A stretch of 64,000 nt of DNA, from NCBI RefSeq assembly GCF_016097555.1, contig NC_054712.1, positions 42,043,880 to 42,107,879 of the forward strand, given 5' to 3'. How positions within the stretch are numbered: the stretch's first letter is position 1; every line of letters begins with the position of its first letter. The notes beneath the pieces were generated by a model, which was not told the origin of the DNA, did not search any database, and saw only the letters and a program-made list of their open reading frames with translations. The stretch is from Gigantopelta aegis (taxonomy: Eukaryota > Mollusca > Gastropoda > Neomphalida > Peltospiridae). Below, in pieces: positions 33,716 to 43,599 of this stretch. The position numbers were made by a program, and so were the translations under genes.

Positions 33716-33794
33716 AACTAACTGTTGAAACCCATTCGCTAAAGGAGAATCTCACTGACGAGTTGCACATTTCGCTTTAACTTATTTTTATGCT

Positions 33795-33876
33795 TAAATC
33801 CAATTAAGGTTCAAGTTAGCTGTCCTGGGCACACACCTCAGCTATCTGGGCTGTCTGTCAAGGACAATGGGTTAGC
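33795..33876 (-). mobile_element. SINE type V, 3' fragment
   Basis: AATTAAGGTTCAAGTTAGCT to GTCAAGGACAATGGGTTAG, then the similarity stops. Confidence 0.75.
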
Positions 33877-34202
33877 TGCGGGGAAAAGTATAATAGAATA
33901 TATAAATCAAGTTACGTATATTTTAAAACTCTGTATAGAAATGTTTTAAGATTTTCAAAATTTTGCACATCTGTATAGAAATTTGTTTTAAGATCTTTTT
34001 TTTTTTCAATCTGACCACCCCCACCCCGGCCCTGAGGGGCGGGGACAACAACGGGGAAATTAAGCCTATTTTAAAAATCTTCTTTCTTCTTCCAGAAATC
34101 CTAACAGTCTCCATATGTGCAAAGGGTAATAGATGATTTATCTAATTTGTGAATGTTAGTAATGTTGGGTCCCCCGTTTGTCCCTGTGTATCGGGTGAAG
34201 TT

Positions 34203-34408
34203 TTAAGGCCGTGGTATGTGCTATCCTGTCTATGGGATGGCGCATATAAAAGATTCCTTGCTGCTAATCAAAAAGAGTAGCCCATGAAGTGGCGACAGCG
34301 GGTTTCCTCCGTCAATATATTTGTGGTCCTTAATCATATGTCCGACACCATATAACTGTAAATAAAATGTGTTTAGTGAGTCGTTAAATAAAACATTTCC
34401 TTCCTTCC
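34203..34408 (+). mobile_element. SINE type A, 5' truncated
   Basis: Starts AGGCCGTGGTATGTGCTATC and runs to TCGTTAAATAAAACATTTCC. Confidence 0.9.
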
Positions 34409-34460
34409 ATAAGTCTGCTAGGTGTGGTCAGTAATATACTCAGATGACCGTTTAGGTCCA

Positions 34461-34593
34461 CAGGCCTCGTTTGTTATACCAGTTGCAGAGCACCGACTGG
34501 AACGAGAAATAACCCGATGGGACCACCGACGGGGATAGAACGGCCGCGCACAAGGCGAGCGCTTTAATACTGGGCTATATAGCGACTCTGCCA
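34461..34593 (-). mobile_element. SINE type A head half
   Basis: GTTATACCAGTTGCAGAGCA to AGGCGAGCGCTTTAATACTG in reverse; the 3' half is missing. Confidence 0.82.
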
Positions 34594-34910
34594 TTAAAAT
34601 GGAGAAGAAATAGTTGGACTTCATTACATGTTGCATTTTTGTATTGTGTGCATAAGGTGAGAGTTAAATAAAATACCTGTCTCTGTCCATGACAACTATA
34701 TTTTCACCTTATCAGTAATTGATCGTGTTGTATTTCCATTAATTGAAATTCTATGCTTACACAGCAGGGTGCATACCACTAAATAATATGCTACTGTTGT
34801 GACGTGGTTCAAATAACAACCTGATTGGACTCTGCCAGTACCCAGGCTACTGCTGGGTGTTTGTGTGCTGAATAAGATACTGGCGCTATTGTGATAAGCA
34901 AGTTTGGAGG

Positions 34911-35358
34911 TAAGGAAATGTGTTATTTAAAGACGCACTCATCACATTTTATCCCTGTCATGGACGGAGGAGCCGGACAAGGCCGGCTCTTGCGCCCACG
35001 ACAGGCGTGCGCTACAACAGCTTGTTCTGAATGTGCACGTAAAACCCTATGACATGACATGACATGACATGACATTTTATCTTGGTTATATGGCGTCGGA
35101 CATATGGTTAAGACCACACAGATACTGGGAGAGGAAACCCGCTTTGGCCACTTGATGGCCCACTCGTTTCGATTAGCAGCAAGGGAACTTTTACATGCAC
35201 CATTCTACAGGCAGAATAGTACATATCACGGCCTTTGTTACACCAGTTGTGGAGCACTGATTGGAACGAAAAATAGCCAAATGGTCTCACCGACGGGAAT
35301 CGATCCTAGATCGATCGCACATCAGGCGAGCGCTTTACCACTGAGCTACGTCCCGCCC
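34911..35358 (-). mobile_element. SINE type A interrupted by a short insert
   Basis: The tail is AGGAAATGTGTTATTTAAAG and the head GCTTTACCACTGAGCTACGT. The insert at about 34953-35074 contains GGCGTGCGCTACAACAGCTT and (GACAT)n, and is flanked by ACATTTTAT on both sides, a likely 9-bp target duplication. The SINE itself sits at the truncated end of a reverse-transcriptase fossil. Confidence 0.85.
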
Positions 35359-35389
35359 CCAGAAAGTTTGGAGACCAGTGTCGCTTTGA

Positions 35390-36230
35390 ATCTCTGTGCA
35401 TAGATCGGGGTAGGAAACTGATTTAATAGCTTCAGATGTTTGTTTTATTTCTAACTCATGTGGGTAAATCAATGAAAGGTCATCTGTAAACCTGCTATCA
35501 TTGAATGATATAAGATCACCGATATAGCGCAAAGTAAAGTTAAGAGTTTTAGCCGGATTCCTTTGTTTTAATTTAACCAGATTAGTCAAAATTCTTAATC
35601 ATATGCATAGAGAAACAAATCGGCGAGTATTGGGGCACAGTTGGTGCCAACGGGAATTCCTGATTCCTGTCAATATGTCATAATCACCATATTTGACGTA
35701 TATGTTGTATATATGCACATCACATATGTCTGTTTCAGTATACTTTAATCTGGATTCACTATCGGTCTTTACGAATTGTCCAGATCCGTGGAAGATGTAT
35801 TTATGTCTTCGTTCACCGGTCTTTGTAACAAATGCATCAATGATTATGGAATGACTTTTTCCTTAATCTTGTCGTGAAAATTGTTGTATATAATATTGAA
35901 AAATCAAATCTTTAAGTAAATCTTTGGAATTCTCGAGAATCCACATATTATAATTTATTAATACCACTTGATAGTGGTCAAGATAATGGTCAGTCTTTGA
36001 GACAAGGATATGGCGGTGCATTTGCTGGACCCCTCGATGCACCACTCTTAAGATTTCTGTGAAATTTTGGAATCTAATACAGAAGAGGAATGGACATGTG
36101 TTCGGATTCTTGACGTTTGTCGATTTCATCTTCAGATAACATAGTGGTCTTATATGTAGCACTAATCGAACTATCAACCCCAAGTTCGTTTTTAAAAATT
36201 CCATGGTCAAATAAATGTTCAACAATAGTT
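35390..36230 (-). pseudogene. Reverse-transcriptase fossil (possibly Penelope-like)
   Basis: Minus-strand residues GIPVGTNCAPILADLFLYAY, then FTLRYIGDLISFNDSRF and SLIYPHELEIK, are the middle and end of a reverse transcriptase of the kind with GIPMGTNCAPLLADLF and RYIDD motifs. I think this is Penelope-like but am not certain. It is broken, several changes old, and truncated by a SINE on its 3' side. No terminal repeats are visible. Confidence 0.65.
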
Positions 36231-36254
36231 CAACCCGAACAAATATATCTTGGT

Positions 36255-36432
36255 GTTACGTGTTTTCGATAGGATCGGAGAAAAATATTAACAAAAAACT
36301 CCAAAGTTTTTCGAATACGATTTTTATGTCAACTTGTGATGTGTGAAAACCATAGTTTCGCAATTTCTGAAAATATGGTTTTTACACTTCACTCGTTGAC
36401 ATAAAAATTGTATTCGAAAACAACCATGAATC
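36255..36432. mobile_element. Hairpin repeat family F
   Basis: GATTTTTATGTCAACTTGTG returns inverted as CTCGTTGACATAAAAATTGT, with AAAACCATAGTTTCGC and GAAAATATGGTTTTTACAC inside. The copy at 57812-57945 is a cleaner hairpin; half copies are near 45450 and 58020. Confidence 0.7.
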
Positions 36433-36748
36433 TCTTTTAAAAGTATTCATTTTGCACATTTAAAATATAAATGTCACTTTTAAATTAATCATTTATTATT
36501 TAAAGAAAAACAAACAAAAAGCTCAACTTCTAGATAACCTTTCAAATTTATTTAAAGATAATACGTGTTAATGTTATATGTTGTGTTATTAATTTGAGAT
36601 GCTAACACTGACATATGATCCCCCGACGTCTATTCTATCAAGTCATCCAATAATTAATGTAAACAAAAATAGTTACTTTTTGAAAGTAAAAACCTGTATT
36701 TGGGACTTTAATATCTTTCATTCATTTCAACTTATTTTTATGCTTATA

Positions 36749-36965
36749 TCCAATTTAGGTTCAAGCACGCTGTCCTGGACACACGTCTCAACTATCTGGG
36801 CTTCCTGTCAAGAACATTAGGTTAGTTTCTTAGTGGTTTCTGAGAGAGAAGAAGGTGTAGTCGTCTTACATCAACCCATTGAGTGGGAGCCGGTACCGGG
36901 CTGCGAACCCAGTAACTACCAGCCTTATGTCCAATGGACTAACCACGTCACCGCCGAGTCTGGTC
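36749..36965 (-). mobile_element. SINE type V
   Basis: The reverse copy runs from TTTAGGTTCAAGCACGCTGT to TAACCACGTCACCGCCGAGT. Confidence 0.85.
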
Positions 36966-37202
36966 TGACTTTATCTGATAATGACCCTTACATACCTGAT
37001 GCAGACACTTCTTATTGGTATTTTTTATTACTGAGTTATTGTTCAAGAGCCGAAGAAAGAATTAAAAATATATAGCTATAGTTCATAACAGCAGAAATTT
37101 GCATTAAAACAACTGGCTCAATAACTAAACAGACAAAAACACGAAGAAGACCAGTTGCGGTGGGGGAACTATTCAGTTTTTACTAGGACACACTTAATGC
37201 AG

Positions 37203-37244
<42 letters not shown>
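37203..37244. repeat. (CA)n microsatellite
   Basis: About 20 CA repeats; on the minus strand a GT-rich tract 30 bases past the PAN gene's AATAAA, where a downstream cleavage element is expected. Confidence 0.95.
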
Positions 37245-37246
<2 letters not shown>

Positions 37247-37273
37247 CAACATCGATGTAAACATTGCAGTGGC

Positions 37274-37279
37274 TTTATT
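37274..37279 (-). terminator. Poly(A) signal of the PAN gene
   Basis: AATAAA on the minus strand, 137 bases past the stop codon, followed within 30 bases by TGTT- and GT-rich sequence as in animal cleavage sites. Confidence 0.55.
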
Positions 37280-37415
37280 GACAATACAGCAAGGCCAATC
37301 GTTTTTCTTTGGATGGGGAGGCGGAGGACGACACTACCACCACCACCTCCCTTTCAACTACGGACCTGCCAAGAAGGTAAACTAGTATCTTCCAGGTCTG
37401 AGTGCAAGGCCAAAT

Positions 37416-37656
37416 TCATTCTAGATCGTAAGAGACATAGCCATAGGATTGATGAAGGTTGCCATTTGAGAAACGCGCAAAATGAAGACGGCAATCGTGG
37501 TCGGTACTGCGGTAGGAAAATGCTACACAGCGAGTATTGTATCTGCAGTTCTGCACACACATAACTTTATTTAAGACGACTTTCGAAGATATGAAGTCCT
37601 TGAGCATCTCGACGTTATTCATAAATTTAATCCTCGTCCAGCTAGTATCTGCTCGA
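37416..37656 (-). CDS. Secreted PAN/apple-domain protein, exon 2
   Basis: Acceptor ATTCTCTTTCAG, stop TGA at 37418-37416. With AG from exon 1 it gives S, then RADTSWTRIKFMNNVEMLKD, FISSKVVLNKVMCVQNCRYN and TRCVAFSYRSTDHDCRLHF. It ends GYVSYDLE. The cysteine pattern C-x3-C-x5-C-VAFSY-x(n)-C-xLH is that of PAN/apple domains, which bind protein or sugar outside the cell. Full length with exon 1 is 95 residues: a signal peptide plus one PAN domain and nothing else. The closed phase, poly(A) signal and TATA box argue for a real gene. No named orthologue recognised. Confidence 0.82.
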
Positions 37657-37769
37657 CTGAAAGAGAATATGATATTATGATACCACATGACTCACCGATA
37701 AATATCAGCATCTTACAACAAGTCTGTCCAAGGGTACATATATATGTATAGAAGAAAATACAAGATTAA

Positions 37770-38740
37770 TATATGATATCATGTTTTTAACTGACATTGA
37801 AAAAGCTTTTGACCCAATATCCTGGACTTTTATAAAAAGACACACTAGACATTTTTTAACTTCAAGACGTTTATTAAAACTTGGATTAAAACATCATATA
37901 ATAATTCCAGATCAAGTGTAATACAAAACGGATTTCTCTCTGAAGTTAGAAAAATGTTGTAGGCAAGGTGATTCCTTGTCTCCTTATTTATATTTTTTTT
38001 GTTGAAATCCTAGGCATCATATCATGGATGGAAAAGAATACTTAATATCACAATATGCAGATGGTACAAGTTTTATTCTTAATGGTTCCCCACAGTCTCT
38101 ATACAATACGCTGTCAATTTTAGACTATTATGCGCAAGTGTCTTGCCTCAAAATAAATTATACTAAATCTAAAGCTATTTTGATAGGAAATAAAAAATAT
38201 TCAAAGGAAGTTTACAATCATACTATGAATTAATGAATGAATGAATGTTTAACGACACCCCAGCACGAAAAATACATCGGCTATTGGGTGTCAAACTATG
38301 GTAATGCAAATAAATAAAGTGATGATCAACATCAATATAAAAATTCAAGGTTTAAACAAAAACAGTGTAAAGAACTGTGCAAAAACACAAATATCACAGA
38401 ATTTTACGGATACTGAATTTTACTCAAAACTTCAATTTTGTGCTGTATTGGCCATTCTCAAAGAAAATGTTACACCCCTGCACCACGGTGAGGTTACAGC
38501 ACGCGCAGGGGACAATCATACCAGGTGGAAGTTAGAATGAGGTGCTGAGCAGTTTACCGTACTTGGTTAATTAATGAACTGAACTATGAATCAAAAATAG
38601 CGGAAATGGAAACATTTATGAAAATATGGTCTATTAGAAAACCCAACCGACGTATATTTACGAATAACCTAAGTGGACTAATCTCTTTAAATCTATTACA
38701 GGCATATCTACAAAAGATTTAGTTATCCATGGTGACTATT
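37770..38740 (+). mobile_element. L1/Tx1-like LINE fragment
   Basis: Plus-strand residues FLTDIEKAFDPISWTFI, then after a frame change CRQGDSLSPYLY, then GKEYLISQYADGTSFILNGS (the YADD box, with G for the second D) and SCLKINYTKSKAILIGNKK, are the core of an L1/Tx1-type reverse transcriptase. After a foreign piece (about 38228-38560) it resumes with LNYESKIAEMETFMKIWSIR. It lacks endonuclease and 3' end and has stops and frameshifts; it is dead and 5' truncated. Confidence 0.8.
38228..38330 (-). mobile_element. SINE-like tail piece inside the LINE
   Basis: (GAAT)n then GTTTAACGACACCCCAGCAC and CGGCTATTGGGTGTCAAACT. A similar start is at 55747-55800. It separates two collinear parts of the LINE. 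Confidence 0.6.
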
Positions 38741-38906
38741 TAATTACCTTTAAACTAAAACAAATACAAAATCGATTTTGCAGAGACACATATAGCTGAG
38801 TACAAATACAACAAAAGCAACACCCCAAAACTGTAGATGACACTCAAGGCATTAACACCACAGTTGGTACAATTGCAAAATTGTAATAAATGTGTGTGCG
38901 TGTATA

Positions 38907-38914
<8 letters not shown>

Positions 38915-38972
<58 letters not shown>
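38915..38972. repeat. (TA)n microsatellite
   Basis: About 28 TA units after a GTGTATATATG lead. Confidence 0.96.
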
Positions 38973-38975
<3 letters not shown>

Positions 38976-39196
38976 AAAATACCTAAAATACCTTAAAACT
39001 GGTATAATTTTTATAGGTGATGTATTAAATAAACAAAGAGACCATTTAATATTATTCCCATAGACATGTATTAATAATACAAATTTAATATTTAAATTCA
39101 ATCTTTCTTTCCGTCTATCTTTCTTTCTTCCTTTTCTGTTAACCACAGAAATCTTTATTTTTTCATGAACAAATATTCATTATTACTAGCATAAGG

Positions 39197-39198
<2 letters not shown>

Positions 39199-39272
<74 letters not shown>
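39199..39272. repeat. (TA)n microsatellite
   Basis: About 37 TA units, immediately followed by a near-perfect hairpin. Confidence 0.96.
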
Positions 39273-39274
<2 letters not shown>

Positions 39275-39277
<3 letters not shown>

Positions 39278-39387
39278 AAACTACATATATGTGGTTTTCT
39301 GATTTCTGTATTCCACTCGTGTATTCGCTGCCGGAAATACACTTGTGGAATACAGAAATCAGAAAACCACATATATGTAGTTTTGTA
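39275..39387. repeat. Near-perfect hairpin beside (TA)n
   Basis: Left arm CAAAACTACATATATGTGGT then TTTCTGATTTCTGTATTCCA; the right arm is its complement ending ACATATATGTAGTTTTG. The arms are about 50 bp with a loop around CGCTGCCGG and at most a few mismatches. Confidence 0.9.
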
Positions 39388-39924
39388 TTTATTACATACC
39401 CTAAATTGGAATTGTGTTTCCAAATAAGAGTTAAAAAATTGTAACACTGCTAGCTAATGACGGGGATTTCTCAATTTACACAACTAGGTAAGCTGTATTA
39501 CTACCCGGACCGATGAACCACCAATTATTACACATAGGAACATAGTTCTATTTAAACAAATAAAAAGAAATAAGAAAGAATGAGTGAAAAGTTACCTATT
39601 TTAATGATATTGTTTGAAATGCCCTTTAAAGACAATGTAATAGCTAAAATTCACAAACAATGTAATATTTAATTTGCTCGTAATACGTCACAAAACCTTC
39701 AGCGCGTCAGTTTTATCAACGAAGAAAAATGTCAAGAATTGTTCACTCAATGTCTGTCGTCATCGATGTGTTTTCTTTTAAATTGATGTTCATGGAATTA
39801 CTCGTTGCTGAAAAATTAAGTTCATATTAAATGTGCACCCATAAATCATCGCTCCACTGAATAATCCGGTTGTCAGTTCATCTAAGTTTTTTTACGCGAG
39901 GAGACGGCGTATGCGATGTCATTG

Positions 39925-40495
39925 TTGTTAAAGTCGACGAAAGTCACTTTTCGCACCCTTGTTTTGGCTTCGTACATAATAAATATAGCATATGTTATCC
40001 ATATTTTGTAAAAGGTACAATTTTTTAATCACAAGATTTTGTTCAAACATATTCAGGTGCATTAGTAATGTTAAAATAAAATCAATAGCAATTTTGCATT
40101 GGAATTTTTCCAATATTCTTAAAAAGGAAATGTCATGTACCCAGTTTATGGTTATTGTAAGGAGATGCAAAGTGACGTCATTGGAATATGATGTCATTTA
40201 AATTCAAAATTAGCAATATTATTACAATGCTTCGCCACATTAAAATAAAAGCTAGTCTACTAACTTTGACCCCTGTCAAATTCCTATAACAAGCAGACAA
40301 GGTTGTTTACAGGTCGGTGTTTTATTTTTCATAATTCTGGACAAAATATTAATTTTAAGTTTTAACAGATAAAAGAAATAAAAAGTACTTTTTGTCAAAT
40401 ATATCATATCACAAAATTACCGTTGGATATGTTTTATTTATTGTGTACGAAGCCAAAATGAGGGTCCAAAAAGTGACTGTTGTGGATTAACAGCT
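39925..40495. mobile_element. TIR element, about 0.55 kb
   Basis: Left AAAGTCACTTTTCGCACCCT then GTTTTGGCTTCGTACATAAT. Right TTGTGTACGAAGCCAAAATG then AGGGTCCAAAAAGTGACTG. The inverted ends are about 50 bp. No transposase frame; non-autonomous. Confidence 0.75.
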
Positions 40496-40703
40496 CGTTG
40501 GTGAGTAGTGTTCCCGTCTCTAGTTTTGGTATCGCGCTTATTAAATTGTAAATATTCGTCACCGTTTTCGTCTGTTTTCAGTTCAAATGTTCCACAATAT
40601 AGCATTTTAAACAAGGATAACAGTTAGCTGCTTTAATAGGCAATTCAAACCAAGCACCAACTTTGTTTACATGTCGCTAAGGGCATTCCTGGTAACCATG
40701 TGC

Positions 40704-40704
<1 letters not shown>

Positions 40705-40768
<64 letters not shown>

Positions 40769-40800
40769 TATGTATGTGTATATGTATATGTATGTATATG
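40705..40800. repeat. (TA)n / TATG compound microsatellite
   Basis: TA tract to 40754, then CA, then TATG repeats. Confidence 0.95.
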
Positions 40801-40950
40801 TAATATATATACAACTATATATTTTCAGTTTATATATTATGTACAATTTCTAACCTATAATAAAACTGTAAGGTAGTGATATCAACCTCTCAACCCGTAC
40901 AAATTTGTTTATGGGGTTAATAAACTTTATTTAGAAAAAATATATAAAAA

Positions 40951-41205
40951 GACTGAAAGGGAATATTATGATACTGTGATATGACATGCGTCACCATTAG
41001 ATATCAGCATCCTACAACGAGTCTATCCACGACTGAAAGAGAATATTATGATAAGGTGATATCACATGAGTCATCGTTAGATATCAGCATCCTGCGAGTC
41101 TGTCCACGACTGAAAGAGAATATTATAATACTGTGATATCACATGAGTCACTGTTAGATATCAGCATCCTACGAGTCTTTCCACGACTGAAATGGAATAT
41201 TATGT
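40951..41205 (-). repeat. Array carrying the PAN exon 2 acceptor
   Basis: GACTGAAAG(G/A)GAATATTATG recurs at 40951, 41031, 41108 and 41185, each followed by GATATCAGCATCCT. On the minus strand this is ATATTCTCTTTCAGTC, the exon 2 acceptor with its first bases. The first unit of the same array, bordering the exon, is at 37655-37735; 3.2 kb of mobile elements lie between. Confidence 0.88.
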
Positions 41206-41284
41206 TATTAGGGGTGGGGGCGGGTGACACTGAGGAGTGACACCTCACCCATGTTAATCCAATAGGAGAAAGTGGGCCAAAACT

Positions 41285-41575
41285 CATTTCTACAACTACT
41301 TGCGTGCGTGTGTATTAGTGTGTATGTATGTGCATTCCATGCGCGTGTGTGTGTGTGTGTGTGTTGTGTATGTATGTGCACTGACCTTGCGTGCGTGCGT
41401 TTGTGTGTGTATTATGTACACTGGCCGTGCGTGTGTATGTATCTGGGTGTATGTGTGTGCGTATATAAGTGTGTATGTATGTGCACTGGCCATGTGTGCG
41501 TGCGTGCGTGCGTATGTATTTGTGTGTATGTGTGCGCGTGTATTAGTGTGTGTGTTGTGCCTAACATCAGTATAC
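41285..41575. repeat. GT/GTAT-rich microsatellite
   Basis: Irregular GTGTGTGTATGTATGTGCAC repeats just inside the first intron; frames on both strands are artefacts. Confidence 0.9.
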
Positions 41576-41596
41576 CCCCTTCCCCATTCTTCTTAC

Positions 41597-41643
41597 CTCA
41601 GATTGACGCAAATGCAACACAGAACAATTGCTAGCAGACGCAT
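41597..41643 (-). CDS. Secreted PAN/apple-domain protein, exon 1 (signal peptide)
   Basis: ATG at 41643-41641 reads MRLLAIVLCCICVNL plus AG, then donor GTAAGA. One arginine after Met and an uninterrupted hydrophobic run make a compact signal peptide; cleavage probably falls near the exon junction (VNLS-RADT). The phase (two bases left) fits exactly the single base that opens exon 2. Too short for an ORF search. Upstream, a TATAAATA lies about 140 bases away. Confidence 0.75.
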
Positions 41644-41783
41644 ACTTCTGACTGGCGTGTACTCGAAAAGAAACCTGTTATCGTACAAACGTAGACAGCC
41701 TGGCAGGTTAAGGACACGAACGAGACTACGTCTAGTGTGAACCTTAGCCAGGTAGTCTAATATGACGGTGAAAACACATTCAA

Positions 41784-41791
41784 TATTTATA
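41784..41791 (-). promoter_or_regulatory. TATA box of the PAN gene
   Basis: TATAAATA on the minus strand. A start about 30 bases on (near 41755) would give a 5' leader of about 110 bases before the ATG at 41643. No close copy of this stretch is seen in the window. Confidence 0.45.
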
Positions 41792-41929
41792 ATAGGTATA
41801 AGAAAGAATTCAGCTGTAAGCCAAACTGTAAGACACAGGGAAGCGAACTGCTATTAACGTGTATTGTTCATTTCGCCGAGTCATTTCTAAAAGTCCCCAT
41901 CTTTCATAATTTTTGTTTTGTTTTGTCAT

Positions 41930-42205
41930 TGTTATTTAAAGGAACAGTTTTGAGTGTGCTGTCAGTCAATCTGACACAAATGACATACATATTAAATATT
42001 TAGAATACGTATGCACAAAAAGTCAACTGTTAAGTGTAGCACTTGGAAACAGGTTAGTTAAAGTTTGTTTTGTCATTGTTATTTAAAGGAACAGTTCTGA
42101 GTGTGCTGTCAGTCAGTCTGACACAAATGGCATACATATTAAATATTTAGAATACGTATGCACAAGAAGTCAACTGTTAAGTGTAGCACTTGGAAACAGG
42201 TTAGT
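41930..42205. repeat. 136-bp direct duplication upstream of the PAN gene
   Basis: TTTGTTTTGTCATTGTTATT then TAAAGGAACAGTT(T/C)TGAGTG occurs at about 41930 and 42068; both copies end in CACTTGGAAACAGGTTAGTT. The copies are about 97 percent alike by eye. Confidence 0.88.
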
Positions 42206-42206
42206 T

Positions 42207-42418
42207 ACAGTTTGTTTTGTTTAGCAACACCATTATCATCAATCATCGGCCTTTTGGATTTCAAACATTTGGTAATTTTGACATATATTCTTAGAAAGGA
42301 AACTCGCAACATTTTCCATTCCTATCAAGGGATATTTTATATGCACCATCCCATAAAGAGAATAGCAACTACCACGGCCTTTGATACACCAGTCGTGGTA
42401 CACTGGTTGGAACAAGAT
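42207..42418 (-). mobile_element. SINE type B, head missing
   Basis: The tail is GTTTGTTTTGTTTAGCAACA and the body ends CACTGGTTGGAACAAGA. Confidence 0.83.
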
Positions 42419-42507
42419 AAAAACAGGTTAGAAACCTGCTGTTGACGTGTATTGTCGCGACCTGTTGTCATTTTGTCTTAGCAACCAAGATTTGCGTCCC
42501 TTGAGAA

Positions 42508-42775
42508 AAGTGTGTTTGTTTTCATTAACAACACCACTAGAGCACATTGATTTATTGATAATCGACTAATGGATGTGAAACATTTGGTAATTTTGACTAA
42601 CAGTCTTAGAGAAGAAACCCGCTGCATATTTCCATTAGTAGCAAAAAACCACGGCATTTGATATACTAGTCGTAGTGCATTGGTTGGAATGAGACATAGA
42701 CCACCGACGGAGATCGATCCTAGACCGACCGCGCATCAAGCGAGCGTTTTACCACTGGGCTACGTCTCGCCCTGC
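42508..42775 (-). mobile_element. SINE: B-type tail with A-type head
   Basis: The tail is GTTTTCATTAACAACACCAC. The head GCGTTTTACCACTGGGCTAC is type A. Like 53799-54105, it is a full copy combining the B tail with the A head. Confidence 0.85.
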
Positions 42776-42779
42776 GTCC

Positions 42780-43300
42780 CTAAGAAAGACAAAAATGACG
42801 GAGAAAACCGATCTCCGTCGTGTACTTGTGATGTGATCGGCTAGTAAGTTTTACGATCGCATCCCTATATCGACTTCACCCAGAGCGAATTTCATCTAGT
42901 TAGTAAGATGCAAGGCAGCTACACAGTCTCACTTAAGCACTGTCAACTGACCTTTGACCGTTAACCTGGACCCACAGTAGAGGAGTTTGGTTCCTATCAA
43001 CTCCATCTTCTACTATTTTATTTATATGTGTTTCTTTAAAACCGAATACGGTACCCATTTGTTTGGGTTCATGTAATTCCAACTTTTGTATTAATTTTCG
43101 GCAAAAATTACAGTGTTAAGCGGTAATGTGTTCTAATACAAGTATGACCGCATCTAGTTGTTTTGTAAATTATTATTATTGTTAGTGATATTTTTTAGTC
43201 CTTTTGTAGAGGGGTTTTTTTCTGACACGAGCCTCAGAAAATCATGTTTAAAAAAAACACAAAAAAAACAACAACATTGAAACGAGACTTAAATATTATT
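42780..43300. other. Gene-free stretch
   Basis: No feature recognised, apart from homopolymer runs at the right end. A C run then (CA)n lies at 43314-43345. Confidence 0.45.
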
Positions 43301-43314
43301 TGACAGTATTAGAC

Positions 43315-43345
<31 letters not shown>

Positions 43346-43599
43346 ATATTCACACGATTCAAGGAACAAAAAGACACATTTTGACACAAGTCACAAATCA
43401 TTCTTATACGTGTCAGAAGCAATCATTCTGGCACAAGTCTCAAAATATCATTCTTACACAAGTGTCAAAAAACATTCTGATACGTGCTACTCATGTTCTG
43501 GTCAATGTTGTGCACCGCAGCTGCTGTAAACAACTGTTTTCAGAGTTTTGGTAGACGCATAACCCCATCGTAACACTAGATGTAAATCGTTAAACTGCA

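Larger units (their letters stand above)
37657..41596 (-). other. PAN gene intron with mobile elements
   Basis: A 3.9-kb GT-AG intron. From the exon 2 side it holds one acceptor-bearing repeat unit, an L1-like LINE split by a SINE-tail piece, a TA tract, a hairpin, a 530-bp TIR element, more TA tracts, then three or more further acceptor-bearing units and a GT-rich microsatellite. Confidence 0.75.

Noticed and set aside
41272-41740. Cysteine- and valine-rich frames on both strands
   Set aside because: Translations of GT/GTAT microsatellite. The real coding content here is the short minus-strand signal-peptide exon at 41597-41643.
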